A model generated the notes under the pieces. That model did no database searches. It was given only the letters and a program-made list of their open reading frames with translations, and was not told the origin of the DNA. A stretch of 38,564 bases of DNA from JABWBD01 sp040768665. GTDB lineage: Bacteria; Planctomycetota; Planctomycetia; Pirellulales; Thermoguttaceae. The first letter of the stretch is position 1. Every line of letters begins with the position of its first letter. Shown here in pieces: positions 27,282 through 35,824 of this stretch. The stretch covers positions 1 through 38,564 of the forward strand of contig JAXGMN010000085.1 of the NCBI GenBank assembly GCA_040768665.1, written 5' to 3'. A program made the position numbers and the translations under genes.

Positions 27282-27965
27282 ATGGACGAGTCAAACCCCT
27301 CACCGGAATTCGCCGGCGCCGTTGATGAGTTCTCTCAGCATGAGAGTCGCGAGGAGGCGGTACGTGTCGTCGCCACGTTGGCGAAGGGACTCGGCCTGCT
27401 GCGTGAGAAGTTCTACCGGCGGGTGCACCAGGACGTCGAGCAGGTCATCGGCGTCGACAGCGTGCTGATGCCGGTGTCGGAAGCGAAGACCCAACGGCTG
27501 GCGGCCGACGAGATCGACACGTTCCAGGTCGCGGAGTCGGCGGCCATGGCGAAGCAGTACGGGTACGTAAGCGGCACGGATAGCTGGTACCTGCCCTGGC
27601 TCGCGAAGCTGCGTCTGGCCTCGCGGGCCTTGGAACCGGGGGTAGAAAAGCGATTGCTGGGCTACTGGGGAGCAACCGCCGACCGCCGGCGTTTGGACTT
27701 CCAGAACTCGTTGACCCGCATTGTGCCGGAAGCGATCCAGGCGCCCCTGGTGCTCTTTCAACTCTTTCCGCTGGCGATTCTCGTCACGACGGCACAAGCC
27801 TTCGGAGACAGCGCGACCGCCGAACGGCTTCGCGGCGAGCAGGTGGAGATCCTGCCGGGGATCTGCGACTGCCGGGAGTGTGGGGGAAAACTGCTGGATC
27901 CGGGGGAAAAGTGTTCGGAGTGCGGCAATCCGCTCTGGAAATATGCGTATCTCACCTCGGTCTGA
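27282..27965 (+). CDS. Protein of unknown function with C-terminal zinc ribbon
   Basis: The ATG at 27282 follows GAGGAG with 7 bp spacing; an in-frame ATG at 27261 is less likely. The 227-residue product has no signal peptide. It starts acidic and helical (ESREEAVRVVATLAKGLGLL, VHQDVEQVIGVDSVLMPVSE), has a Trp/Tyr-rich middle (SWYLPWLAKLRLASRALEPG), and ends in a four-cysteine zinc ribbon (CRECGGKLLDPGEKCSECGN, Cys pairs spaced C-x2-C). The ribbon could bind nucleic acid or protein; I do not recognise the family. It stands alone between two palindromic repeats and is followed after 107 bp by a convergent kinase gene. Confidence 0.65.
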   Translation: MDESNPSPEFAGAVDEFSQHESREEAVRVVATLAKGLGLLREKFYRRVHQDVEQVIGVDSVLMPVSEAKTQRLAADEIDTFQVAESAAMAKQYGYVSGTDSWYLPWLAKLRLASRALEPGVEKRLLGYWGATADRRRLDFQNSLTRIVPEAIQAPLVLFQLFPLAILVTTAQAFGDSATAERLRGEQVEILPGICDCRECGGKLLDPGEKCSECGNPLWKYAYLTSV

Positions 27966-27971
27966 AGGTCC

Positions 27972-28057
27972 GTTGAAAAGGGGACAGGCACCGTGCGGGA
28001 GGCGTTTTCTCGACAATTCCGATCCAAGTCGCGCTCGGAGCCAGTCCCCTTTTCAAC
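27972..28057. repeat. GGGGACAGG-type palindrome with long arms, between convergent genes
   Basis: GTTGAAAAGGGGACAGGCAC pairs with its complement ending GAGCCAGTCCCCTTTTCAAC (28038-28057), leaving about 46 bp of loop. It differs inside from the other copies but shares the GGGGACAGG/CCAGTCCCC ends. It sits between two converging genes and could also act as a bidirectional terminator, as the arms carry AAAA/TTTT next to a GC-rich stem. Confidence 0.8.
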
Positions 28058-28072
28058 TACCCGTTTGAGTAT

Positions 28073-29905
28073 TTACCGGGCGTCTGCTTCGGATCCGACC
28101 GGTTGTTGGGCGGCGACTGCCTGTTCGGTTCGCCGGCGGTCGAGCCATGGCTTGCTGAATTCGTCGAAACCGCTGGTCAACGGCGAGTCGAGCCGCGGTT
28201 GTTTTTTGAGCCGCCAGGGCAGGTGAACGGTAAACGTGCTGCCCGTGCCCAGTTCGCTTTCGACGGACACCTCGCCTTCGAGGAGCTTGCACAGTTCCTT
28301 GACGATCGAGAGCCCCAGGCCGGTGCCCGAATATTCGCGGGTCATCGCGTCGCCGCCGGGCAAAGCCGTGCTTCCCTGGCGAAACTTCTCGAAGATGACC
28401 TGCTGATCCTCCTCGGCGATGCCGACGCCCGTGTCGGCGACGCGCATGATCAACTCCTGGCGCCCGCCGCGCTCGGCGGTGACGACAATGCGTCCGCCCT
28501 CGGGAGTGAACTTGATGGCGTTGGAGAGCAGATTGTTGAGTATCTGTTGCACCCGCGCCTGGTCCTGGTGCATCGGCGGAAGATCGGCTTCGACTTCGAT
28601 TTCCAAGTCGATGTTCTTTCTTTCCGACAGCGGGCGTGCCATATCGCATTGCGCGTGGATCACCTGCTCGATGGCGAAGTCGGTGAGCCGGATCTCCATC
28701 TTGCCGCTTTCCATCTTCGCCAGATCGAGAATATTGTTGATCATCTCGAGCAGCATGCGGCCGGACTTCTGGATATTCTGCACATAGCGTTTTTGCTTGT
28801 CGTCGAGCGAATTGATCGAGCCGAGCACGTCGCTGAAGCCCAGGATGCTGTTCAGCGGGGTCCGCAGCTCGTGGCTCATCGTGGCCAAGAAGTCGCTCTT
28901 GATGCGGTTCATTTCGTAGAGCTGCATGTTGACCTGTGCCAGTTCGTCGACTTTGCCGTCCAAATCGGTATTTACCTGGCGGAGTTCCTGCTGGACGGTG
29001 ACGAGATGGCCCAACATCCGGTTGAAGGCGAATCCGAGGGATTCGAATTCGTCGCCGGTATTGATCTCGGCACGCATGGAGATATTGCCGCGGCTGATCC
29101 CGTCGCTGACGTCGCGAAGATGCTTCAACGGCCGGACGATCACGTAGCGGATCACGATGTAGAACGCGACCATGGCGAGGAACGCGGTAATGATCGAGAC
29201 GGCCAGGAGCATGCTCCAATAGAGATCAATCGAGGCCTGCGTTTCCTGGTAGGGAATCCGGACCTGAACGATCGCCATCAGGTCGCCTTCCGCCAGAGGC
29301 ACTCCGCCACGTTGCGCGACGCCGCCGAGCGAGACGCCCGATCCGACGGTATCGTACCCCAGCCCCCCTGGCGGCGAAGTGTGGCACACGGTGAGGCACG
29401 ACGCCTGAGGCCGGATTGCCTGGTAGTAGATGTAGTCGGACCCCACCAGGCGGTCGTCCCAATCGTTCTTGCTCTCAGGCGTTTGACCCGGTCGGGCTCG
29501 GCCGAATCGCTCCAGGAGCTCCTGTTCGAATGCGTTCTGTGGTCCCTTTTTGGGGTCGTCCGGACTGATGAACCGCCACTTGTACTCCGCTTCCTCCTGA
29601 CTCGGCCGATGGTTGGGTTGTTCTGCTGCCCGGCTGCTCTTACTGAGCTTTTCGCTCAGGTCGCGGAGGGCCGGGAGAAACTGCTCGTTGGTCTCGAGTT
29701 TTTCCCAGTGGGTCACCAGCATTGCCTGATCGGCGAGCAGTTGCCCCTTCTTGGGGTTCTGCTCGTAGACGACGGTCTCCGTCACTCGCCAGTACAGGAA
29801 AAAGCTGACTGTGATCACCAGCAGCAGAAATGCGCCGAACAGAGAGAGGCATTTCAGCTCGAGGCTGGTTTCGCCGAGAACACGATTGAAAGACCGCGAA
29901 GACAT
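28073..29905 (-). CDS. Membrane histidine kinase with DUF3365-type sensor domain
   Basis: The 610-residue protein has a transmembrane helix (about 18-40), a periplasmic sensor of DUF3365/Tll0287 type (about 45-220), a second helix (about 229-255), HAMP (about 257-310, VRPLKHLRDVSDGI), a short coiled coil, HisKA (FLATMSHELRTPLN, phosphoacceptor H345), and HATPase (LNNLLSNAIKFTPEGG, ADTGVGIAEED, EKFRQGS, GTGLGLSIV). All kinase boxes are intact. The sensor contains SCLTVCHTSP with C170, C174 and H175: a CX3CH spacing instead of the usual CX2CH haem c attachment site. DUF3365 sensors are thought to bind haem and sense redox or gas signals. No response regulator is adjacent, so the partner is elsewhere. 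A promoter lies 64-92 bp upstream. Confidence 0.87.
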   Translation of the reverse strand: MSSRSFNRVLGETSLELKCLSLFGAFLLLVITVSFFLYWRVTETVVYEQNPKKGQLLADQAMLVTHWEKLETNEQFLPALRDLSEKLSKSSRAAEQPNHRPSQEEAEYKWRFISPDDPKKGPQNAFEQELLERFGRARPGQTPESKNDWDDRLVGSDYIYYQAIRPQASCLTVCHTSPPGGLGYDTVGSGVSLGGVAQRGGVPLAEGDLMAIVQVRIPYQETQASIDLYWSMLLAVSIITAFLAMVAFYIVIRYVIVRPLKHLRDVSDGISRGNISMRAEINTGDEFESLGFAFNRMLGHLVTVQQELRQVNTDLDGKVDELAQVNMQLYEMNRIKSDFLATMSHELRTPLNSILGFSDVLGSINSLDDKQKRYVQNIQKSGRMLLEMINNILDLAKMESGKMEIRLTDFAIEQVIHAQCDMARPLSERKNIDLEIEVEADLPPMHQDQARVQQILNNLLSNAIKFTPEGGRIVVTAERGGRQELIMRVADTGVGIAEEDQQVIFEKFRQGSTALPGGDAMTREYSGTGLGLSIVKELCKLLEGEVSVESELGTGSTFTVHLPWRLKKQPRLDSPLTSGFDEFSKPWLDRRRTEQAVAAQQPVGSEADAR

Positions 29906-29968
29906 GACCTGTTGAGAAAGACACCCGTGTGTGCGCGGAGCGGCTGATCAGCCGTACGTAACTTCCGC

Positions 29969-29997
29969 ATTTTACGGCAATTGCGTCGATTTCGCAA
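29969..29997 (-). promoter_or_regulatory. Candidate sigma-70 promoter for the histidine kinase gene
   Basis: Read on the minus strand, TTGCGA (29997-29992) is followed after exactly 17 bases by TAAAAT (29974-29969), with five of six matches in the -10 box. The start codon is 64 bp downstream. Confidence 0.55.
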
Positions 29998-30063
29998 AGG
30001 GAGAATCCATCGCACCCGCTTGCTGAGGGGGAGTTTGCCACACAGGGTCTGCTCGGGCAGCGG

Positions 30064-32349
30064 TCACAGCATATCCAAAGGATCCACGTCTGCGATCCAT
30101 TGGATGCCGTCGGGTGGTTTCAGCTTGGCGCCGAGGAGCCGCACGGCCTCGCGGAGCCGGTCTGCGTCGTGCCCCTGCAACTGGATCTGGAAACGGTACT
30201 TGCCGCGGAGCTTGCTGAAGGGCGCCGGGGCCGGTCCGAGCACCCGGTTGCCGGTTTGGGGGTGCTCAAGCGCCGAGGTCAGTTCATGGGCGATATGAGC
30301 GGCAAACTGCCCGGCCGCTTCTTCCGATTGTCCGCGGATGACCAGGCGAATCATGGAAGCAAACGGCGGATAGGAGAGCATTTTGCGGATCGGCAGTTCA
30401 CCGTCGGCAAACGCCTGGTAGTCGTGATGGACGGCCGCTTGGATCGCCACGTGGTCGGGATTGAGCGTTTGCACGAGGACCCGTCCGCCCTTTTCTCCTC
30501 GTCCGGTCCGGCCTGCCACTTGCGTGACGAGGTGAAACGTGCGTTCCGCGGCGCGGAAGTCGGGCAGGTGCAGGGCGGTGTCGGCATTGATCACGCCGAC
30601 GAGGGTCACATTGGGGAAGTCGAGCCCCTTGGCGATCATTTGCGTGCCCAGGAGGATCCGGACGCGTCCTTCGCGAAAGGCAGTTAACGCCCGCTCGTGG
30701 CTTCCTCGGCCTTGCATCGTATCGGTGTCCATCCGCAGGCACGCGTAGCCGGGAAAGCGGGTGCGGACCTCTGCCTCGAGCCGTTGGGTGCCGGTGCCGC
30801 TGTAGCGGATGCCCGCGAAGTTGCACTGGGGGCAGACGTTGGGCGTCGGCACCTGGTGGTCGCAGTAATGGCAGAGGGCCACGTCTTCGCTGCGGTGGTG
30901 GGTCAGGGCGATGTCGCAGTCGGGGCAACGGACCACGTGGCCGCACGACGGGCATTGGATATGCGTGGAAAATCCCCGCCGGTTCAAGAGCAGGATGACC
31001 TGACCGCCCTGCTTCAGCGCGTCGTGCATGGCGGTGTGCAGGTGGCGGCTGATCGCGCCGCGCGAATGGCGGGCGTGTTCGTCGACCCGCAGGTCGATGG
31101 TGCCGACGACAGGCAGGCGGCGATCGAGCACTCGGCGAGGCATCTCGACCAGCCGGTACTCGCTGGTGCGGGCTCGGTGCCAGCTCTCCAGCGACGGCGT
31201 CGCCGAACCGAGCACGAGCGGCACATCCTCGGCCCGGGAACGGGCGATGGCTACGTCGCGTGCGTGGTAGCGCGGCACCGAGTCCTGCTTGAACGACGAC
31301 TCGTGTTCTTCGTCGAGGACAATCAGGCCGAGGTTCGGCGTGGGCGCGAAGATCGCACTGCGGGCGCCGACGACGACCTGCACCCGCCCTTGCGCGATCC
31401 GCTGCCATTGCCAATGCCGCTCGGCGTCGCTCAGGTGGCTGTGGAGCACGGCCACGTGGTCGAACCGTTCGCGGAATCGCTGGACCGTCTGCGGCGTGAG
31501 GCTGATTTCGGGCACGAGCACGATCGCCTGCCGGCCGAAACCGACCGCTTCCTGGATAGCCTGGATGTAGACCTCGGTCTTTCCGCTTCCGGTGACGCCG
31601 TGAATGAGGAGCGTCTGATGCCGGCGGCCGTGGAGCACGTTGAGGATCGCGTCGAGCGCCGACCGCTGGTCGGGATTGAGCGTGAAATCGGCTCGCCGCG
31701 GCACGCCGTGCTCGGCGACCGATGTGAACTGCACCCGCCTTGCCTCCGCGCGGATCAGTCCTTTGCGGCGCAAGGTGGTAATCGGCGCCTCGCTGCACTT
31801 GGCGGCCCGGGCCAGTTCCGCGGCGGTCATCGGCCCGTTGGCCGCGGCAAGGATCTTCAACGCCAACAACTGCTTGGGGGCGAGCTTCATCTGCTTCGTT
31901 CGCTCATCGATGTTGCCGTCGACCGACAGTAGCGTGGTTAGGCGCGTTCCGGCCTGGCCGCGGACGCCGGCGGGGATTACCGCCTCGAGCACCTGTCCCC
32001 ACTCGCACAGATAGTAGTCGGCGATCCAGCGGGTGAGCCGCAGCATGGCGGGCGACAGGAGGCTGACCGCATCGACCACTTGAGAAAGTGCTTTGAGCGG
32101 CCTGCCGCCGACCGCTTTGTGTTCGAGACGGACGCAGTAGCCGGTGACCGGCCGGTTCGCTCTGCCCAGCGGCACGCGAACCCGTTTGCCGACCTCGATC
32201 TGAGTAGCCAGCCGATCCGGCACCAGGTAGTCGAACTCGCCCTCGGGTCCCTCGACGAACACGACGGTGGCGGTCAGGCGCTCCGACTGATCGTCGTGTT
32301 CCCAGGGGGCGGGCTCGCGATCGAAGAGGGTTGGCTGCTGGTCAGACAT
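30064..32349 (-). CDS. priA: Primosomal replication-restart helicase PriA
   Basis: The chosen start gives MSDQQPTLFDREPAPWEHDD and 761 residues, normal for PriA; upstream in-frame codons overlap the neighbouring gene and are not used. An N-terminal DNA-binding part (about 30-230: YLVPDRLATQIEVGKRVRVP) is followed by the superfamily 2 helicase: LIHGVTGSGKTEVY (Walker A, K257), VPEISLTPQT, LIVLDEEHESSFK (DEEH), GSATPSLES, and a zinc module with eight cysteines (CPSCGHVVRCPDCD, CHYCDHQV, CPQCN). Motifs V and VI follow (GTQMIAKGLDFPNV, VAGRTGRGEKGG). PriA unwinds and remodels stalled or collapsed forks so that replication can restart. It lies 7 bp after the FAD-protein gene and is probably cotranscribed with it. 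Confidence 0.95.
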   Translation of the reverse strand: MSDQQPTLFDREPAPWEHDDQSERLTATVVFVEGPEGEFDYLVPDRLATQIEVGKRVRVPLGRANRPVTGYCVRLEHKAVGGRPLKALSQVVDAVSLLSPAMLRLTRWIADYYLCEWGQVLEAVIPAGVRGQAGTRLTTLLSVDGNIDERTKQMKLAPKQLLALKILAAANGPMTAAELARAAKCSEAPITTLRRKGLIRAEARRVQFTSVAEHGVPRRADFTLNPDQRSALDAILNVLHGRRHQTLLIHGVTGSGKTEVYIQAIQEAVGFGRQAIVLVPEISLTPQTVQRFRERFDHVAVLHSHLSDAERHWQWQRIAQGRVQVVVGARSAIFAPTPNLGLIVLDEEHESSFKQDSVPRYHARDVAIARSRAEDVPLVLGSATPSLESWHRARTSEYRLVEMPRRVLDRRLPVVGTIDLRVDEHARHSRGAISRHLHTAMHDALKQGGQVILLLNRRGFSTHIQCPSCGHVVRCPDCDIALTHHRSEDVALCHYCDHQVPTPNVCPQCNFAGIRYSGTGTQRLEAEVRTRFPGYACLRMDTDTMQGRGSHERALTAFREGRVRILLGTQMIAKGLDFPNVTLVGVINADTALHLPDFRAAERTFHLVTQVAGRTGRGEKGGRVLVQTLNPDHVAIQAAVHHDYQAFADGELPIRKMLSYPPFASMIRLVIRGQSEEAAGQFAAHIAHELTSALEHPQTGNRVLGPAPAPFSKLRGKYRFQIQLQGHDADRLREAVRLLGAKLKPPDGIQWIADVDPLDML

Positions 32350-32356
32350 CGAGCCT

Positions 32357-35300
32357 CTACGGTTCCAGCACGGCCTTGGCGTGGCGGGCCAGGTGTCCGC
32401 GAAGATCTTTGGTGTAGTTCTGAAGGATCTTGCGGCCGATCTCCTGATGGTCGCCCAGCCGATAGAGCGCCCGGGCCAGGAACAGTTCGCGGAGCGATTC
32501 GCGGCGGGTATGGACTGCGTTGGTGTTTCGAGCCTCAATCGCGTCGTGTGTCCGGGCCTTGAGGACGGAATCGTGCACGTGCCCGGTCATTCCCGGCTTG
32601 GCCAACAGCGCGGCCAGGGCCGGTGCGGCGGACGGGTCGCCCAACCGCTCCAGGGCAATGGCAACGGCGCGGTGATGGGAGAAGTCGGCGTCGGCGTCGA
32701 GTTTCGCCACTTTGTCGAGGATGGCCGGCAGGGCCCGCCGGTCGCCGGCGAAGCCGAGGGCAATCAGGTCGACGTCGATCGGACTGAGCGCGGCGCCGAA
32801 CTGGCCCATGCCCCGGTAGTTCCATCCTTCGTCCCACTCGGTTGCCGCGGCGAGACGCTGGAGGATCACACCGACCCCGGTGGGATCCCCGAGCATGGCC
32901 AGTTGCCGCGCGTAGGCGTAGCGAGTGTCGCCCTCGCTTGCCTCGAACGCATCGCGCATCAGCGGCAGGGCCTGCTTGGGGTGGGCGAAGACAACGGCCG
33001 CGGCGCGGAAATCGTTGGGAGCCTGGTTCACCGCGACGGCCACTTCGCCCTCGGACAGGGGAAGGAAATCGGTCTGTTCCAGGACGTCGGGGCTCAGGTT
33101 GCCGACTTCGACGAGCTTTTGCTGCAATGCCCTGATGTCCACCGACCGAAGCGGGATTTGCCGGCGCGAGGCCATCGCGGCCGCAAGGCCGGCGGCGTAG
33201 CCCTGGTTCTGGATGTCGGGTTGCATGCGAGTCAGCGGCACTGCATCGCGATGAACGCTGACTGCCAGACCCGTAACGAGAATTCCCTCGAGGTCCTTGG
33301 GCAGCAGGCAGCGATAGGGGATGTTGACGGTGAAGCCGGCGCGGTTCGGGGGAGTCTCCAGGAACAGGTAGGGATCGATGGTGAATCCGTGCGAGTCGAA
33401 GTCGCTGTGGGCCTGGCAGATCGTGTCGGGGTACGTGCGATCGAGCATCTGGTCCAAGACGGTCATGTAGAAATCGCCCACGATCCGCCGCCGCTCGCGG
33501 GTATCGATGAGCTGTCCCTGGTCGAACGCCTCGGGATACTTCTGCTTGGAGTAGACGAAGACGTGCCACATGTCGAGCATGTCGGTCTCGTCGACGAGCG
33601 TGAAGTCGGTGTTGGTGTAATCGGCGCCGAGCCGCCGCGGGGGCAGGCCCGTTCCCTGCATGCCGAACTCGCCGGCGCCGGTATAGTCGATCTCCGCTCC
33701 GGCTGCGGCGGCGACGTCGGCGTTGCCGGTTGCGTCGATCACCACGTCGGCCAGCACGGCGCCGCGTCCGAACGGGGTGGCCACGACCGCGCCCACGACC
33801 CGGCCCTGTTCGGCCACGGAACCGCAGCCGGTCGTGCCGAACCAGATCTCGGCGCCCTCGTCCAGCAAGGTTTTCCGCCACCACTCGGCTCGCTGCTCCG
33901 GGCGCCACGCCGCGCCGCCGGGCACGGTCGACGTGAAGCCGACGCGGTTGCCCCAGTAATAGCGCGAGATATAGCCGGCGGTGCCGACGCCGCCGAGCAT
34001 GTGGAGGGCTTCGACGACGAGCACCTTGGCTCCCTCGCGGCCCGCGGCGATGCCGGCCGGCGCCCCGCCGGTGCCGCCGCCGATGACCAGCACGTCGTAA
34101 CGGCCGAGCACGGGCAGGCCGCGAGTCTCCTGCTCGATCGTGGGCAACTGCTGGACCGGGCGGACACCCGTCAGAAGCTCGTAGACGTCGCCGGGCTGGG
34201 TGTCATTGGGGACTTTGCCTGCCAGTCGGACACCCGAGGGCTTTGCCACCTTGGCCGCCTCGGCGGCAGCCGCAGCCCCGATCCGCATGCCGAGGTCGAT
34301 CAACTCCCGGGGCCGCACCAGCCGCTCCGCGCGAGCCCGGCTCACGTCGGCCGCGCCGCCGAGGAGGTAGAGCCGGTCGACACCGGCCGGGCGGAATGCG
34401 TCGAGGGGCAGATCGCCGACTGCGAGCGAATCGCCGCCGATCGATTGCCGGCCATGCATGGCGTCGGGCGGGACCTGAAACAGCCGGTCGGCGGTGATTT
34501 GCTGGTCCTCGTGGTAAGTGAGCGTGCGGGCCAGTTGGTCCGCGGCGGCGAACGAACGGTAGCCGGCGTCGGGCATCGGAAGCTTGAGCGTGTATTCGAT
34601 CATTTTGAACGGCCCGGCGGGAGCCGTGGCTCGCTGCTGTCCGAGACACGTTGGGCAGCGGCCGGGGAAACCGCACGAACAGTAGCCGGCCAGCCCCGCG
34701 TCGACCACGCGAGCCGAACCGTCTTTGACGTCGACCGGTTCGCCGCCAATCACGGTCCGCCGGAAGGTCTGGGGACCGGCGGGATAAGGGCGGAATTTGG
34801 CGCCTGCCATGCGGGTTACGGTGCCGCGCTCGGTGGCATCGATGATCGTGCGGGCGAGGACCGCCTGGCGGCCGGCCCGATTGGCCATGACGATGCCGGC
34901 CGGCGCGCCGTGATCGTCGGTGAGCAAGTCGGTCGCGTAGCAACCGAACAGGAACGGCACGCCGGCATCGATCAGCGCCTTTTCCAAGGTTTGCTTGATG
35001 TGCAGCGGGCGGGGCGGACGCGGATGTTCCGCCTTGGCCACCCGTTGAGCGGCGGGCCGCAGGATTTCGATTTCGCCGATGAGCACACGCGAGGCATCCT
35101 CGGCCTTGGCGATGTCGAAGCGAACGAAGCGGGCGTTGGCTTTTAGCGGAGCGGCGAGCAGGATCAGGTCGCCCGTGTTCTTCTCGACCTCGACGGCGGC
35201 CGCCTCGGTCCACTGTTTCCCATCGTTGCTGGTGGCAAACGTGACCCGCTGCACCTTGAAATCCTTTTCCGGATCGCCGCTGGCGCGGTGGTAGACGTAG

Positions 35301-35824
35301 ACCCTTGCCTCGCACATCGCCCGCGGCTCGCCCAGATCGGCGGTGATCGAGACGCTGCCGTCGAACTGTACGCTTTGCGAAGCGGGATTGCCCCACAGGG
35401 CGTCGTTGAGGCGGCCGGGCGGGTCGGTATCCCGGTGGGGCGCCGCACTGGCGATGCCGGCCGAGTAGGAAAACGGCAGACGGTCGGGATGCGGGCCGGC
35501 GTGGATCGCGACCGGGTCGTCGAAGAGGGCTTTGGCCAGCGGGGATTCGGGCTGTTCGCCTTCCTCCAGCCAGAGCCGCAGGGTCGCGGTCATGTCGTCG
35601 CCCAGGTAGGGATAGGGGGCGGCGAGGAAGACCGAAGCCCCTTGTTCGGCGGCGGTCACCGCGGCGGAGACGGCCCCGGTTCCGCCACCGACTACGAGCA
35701 CGTCGACGTCGTAGGCTAAGGGAATCCGGCGTGCGGATTCGAGCACCGCCGGTTCCGCGCCCCAAGTGCAAGATACCAACCCAAGAAGGATCCAGGCGCT
35801 GAGGATCACTCGCCGCTTCATCAT
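32357..35824 (-). CDS. Large secreted protein with two FAD-binding halves, discoidin-like insert and HEAT-like tail
   Basis: The start at 35824 (MMKRRVILSAWILLGLVSCT, with GGAG upstream) opens a signal peptide; the frame is open to 35941 without protein character. The 1155-residue product has a first dinucleotide fold (VDVLVVGGGTGAVSAAVTAA), an insert of F5/8-type C (discoidin) look (NDALWGNPASQSVQFDGS to SRVLIGEIEILRP), more oxidoreductase sequence (ARTIIDATERGTVTRMAGAK) with a Cys cluster (CSCGFPGRCPTCLG), and a second complete FAD unit (YDVLVIGGGTGGAPAGIAAG, ADVVIDATGNADVAAAAGAE, GILVTGLAVSVHRDAVPLTR). A C-terminal helical part has HEAT-like repeats (YAYARQLAMLGDPTGVGVIL). Halves like these belong to the FAD-dependent oxidoreductase family PF12831. 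The substrate is unknown; sugars or glycan ends are possible. Confidence 0.8.
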   Translation of the reverse strand: MMKRRVILSAWILLGLVSCTWGAEPAVLESARRIPLAYDVDVLVVGGGTGAVSAAVTAAEQGASVFLAAPYPYLGDDMTATLRLWLEEGEQPESPLAKALFDDPVAIHAGPHPDRLPFSYSAGIASAAPHRDTDPPGRLNDALWGNPASQSVQFDGSVSITADLGEPRAMCEARVYVYHRASGDPEKDFKVQRVTFATSNDGKQWTEAAAVEVEKNTGDLILLAAPLKANARFVRFDIAKAEDASRVLIGEIEILRPAAQRVAKAEHPRPPRPLHIKQTLEKALIDAGVPFLFGCYATDLLTDDHGAPAGIVMANRAGRQAVLARTIIDATERGTVTRMAGAKFRPYPAGPQTFRRTVIGGEPVDVKDGSARVVDAGLAGYCSCGFPGRCPTCLGQQRATAPAGPFKMIEYTLKLPMPDAGYRSFAAADQLARTLTYHEDQQITADRLFQVPPDAMHGRQSIGGDSLAVGDLPLDAFRPAGVDRLYLLGGAADVSRARAERLVRPRELIDLGMRIGAAAAAEAAKVAKPSGVRLAGKVPNDTQPGDVYELLTGVRPVQQLPTIEQETRGLPVLGRYDVLVIGGGTGGAPAGIAAGREGAKVLVVEALHMLGGVGTAGYISRYYWGNRVGFTSTVPGGAAWRPEQRAEWWRKTLLDEGAEIWFGTTGCGSVAEQGRVVGAVVATPFGRGAVLADVVIDATGNADVAAAAGAEIDYTGAGEFGMQGTGLPPRRLGADYTNTDFTLVDETDMLDMWHVFVYSKQKYPEAFDQGQLIDTRERRRIVGDFYMTVLDQMLDRTYPDTICQAHSDFDSHGFTIDPYLFLETPPNRAGFTVNIPYRCLLPKDLEGILVTGLAVSVHRDAVPLTRMQPDIQNQGYAAGLAAAMASRRQIPLRSVDIRALQQKLVEVGNLSPDVLEQTDFLPLSEGEVAVAVNQAPNDFRAAAVVFAHPKQALPLMRDAFEASEGDTRYAYARQLAMLGDPTGVGVILQRLAAATEWDEGWNYRGMGQFGAALSPIDVDLIALGFAGDRRALPAILDKVAKLDADADFSHHRAVAIALERLGDPSAAPALAALLAKPGMTGHVHDSVLKARTHDAIEARNTNAVHTRRESLRELFLARALYRLGDHQEIGRKILQNYTKDLRGHLARHAKAVLEP

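Noticed and set aside
28103..29947. 614-codon open frame on the plus strand opposite the kinase
   Set aside because: Antisense shadow rich in His, Asp and Ala; the minus-strand frame carries all kinase motifs.
32381..35146. 921-codon open frame on the plus strand
   Set aside because: Antisense shadow of the FAD-protein gene, caused by high GC; no domain or ribosome site.
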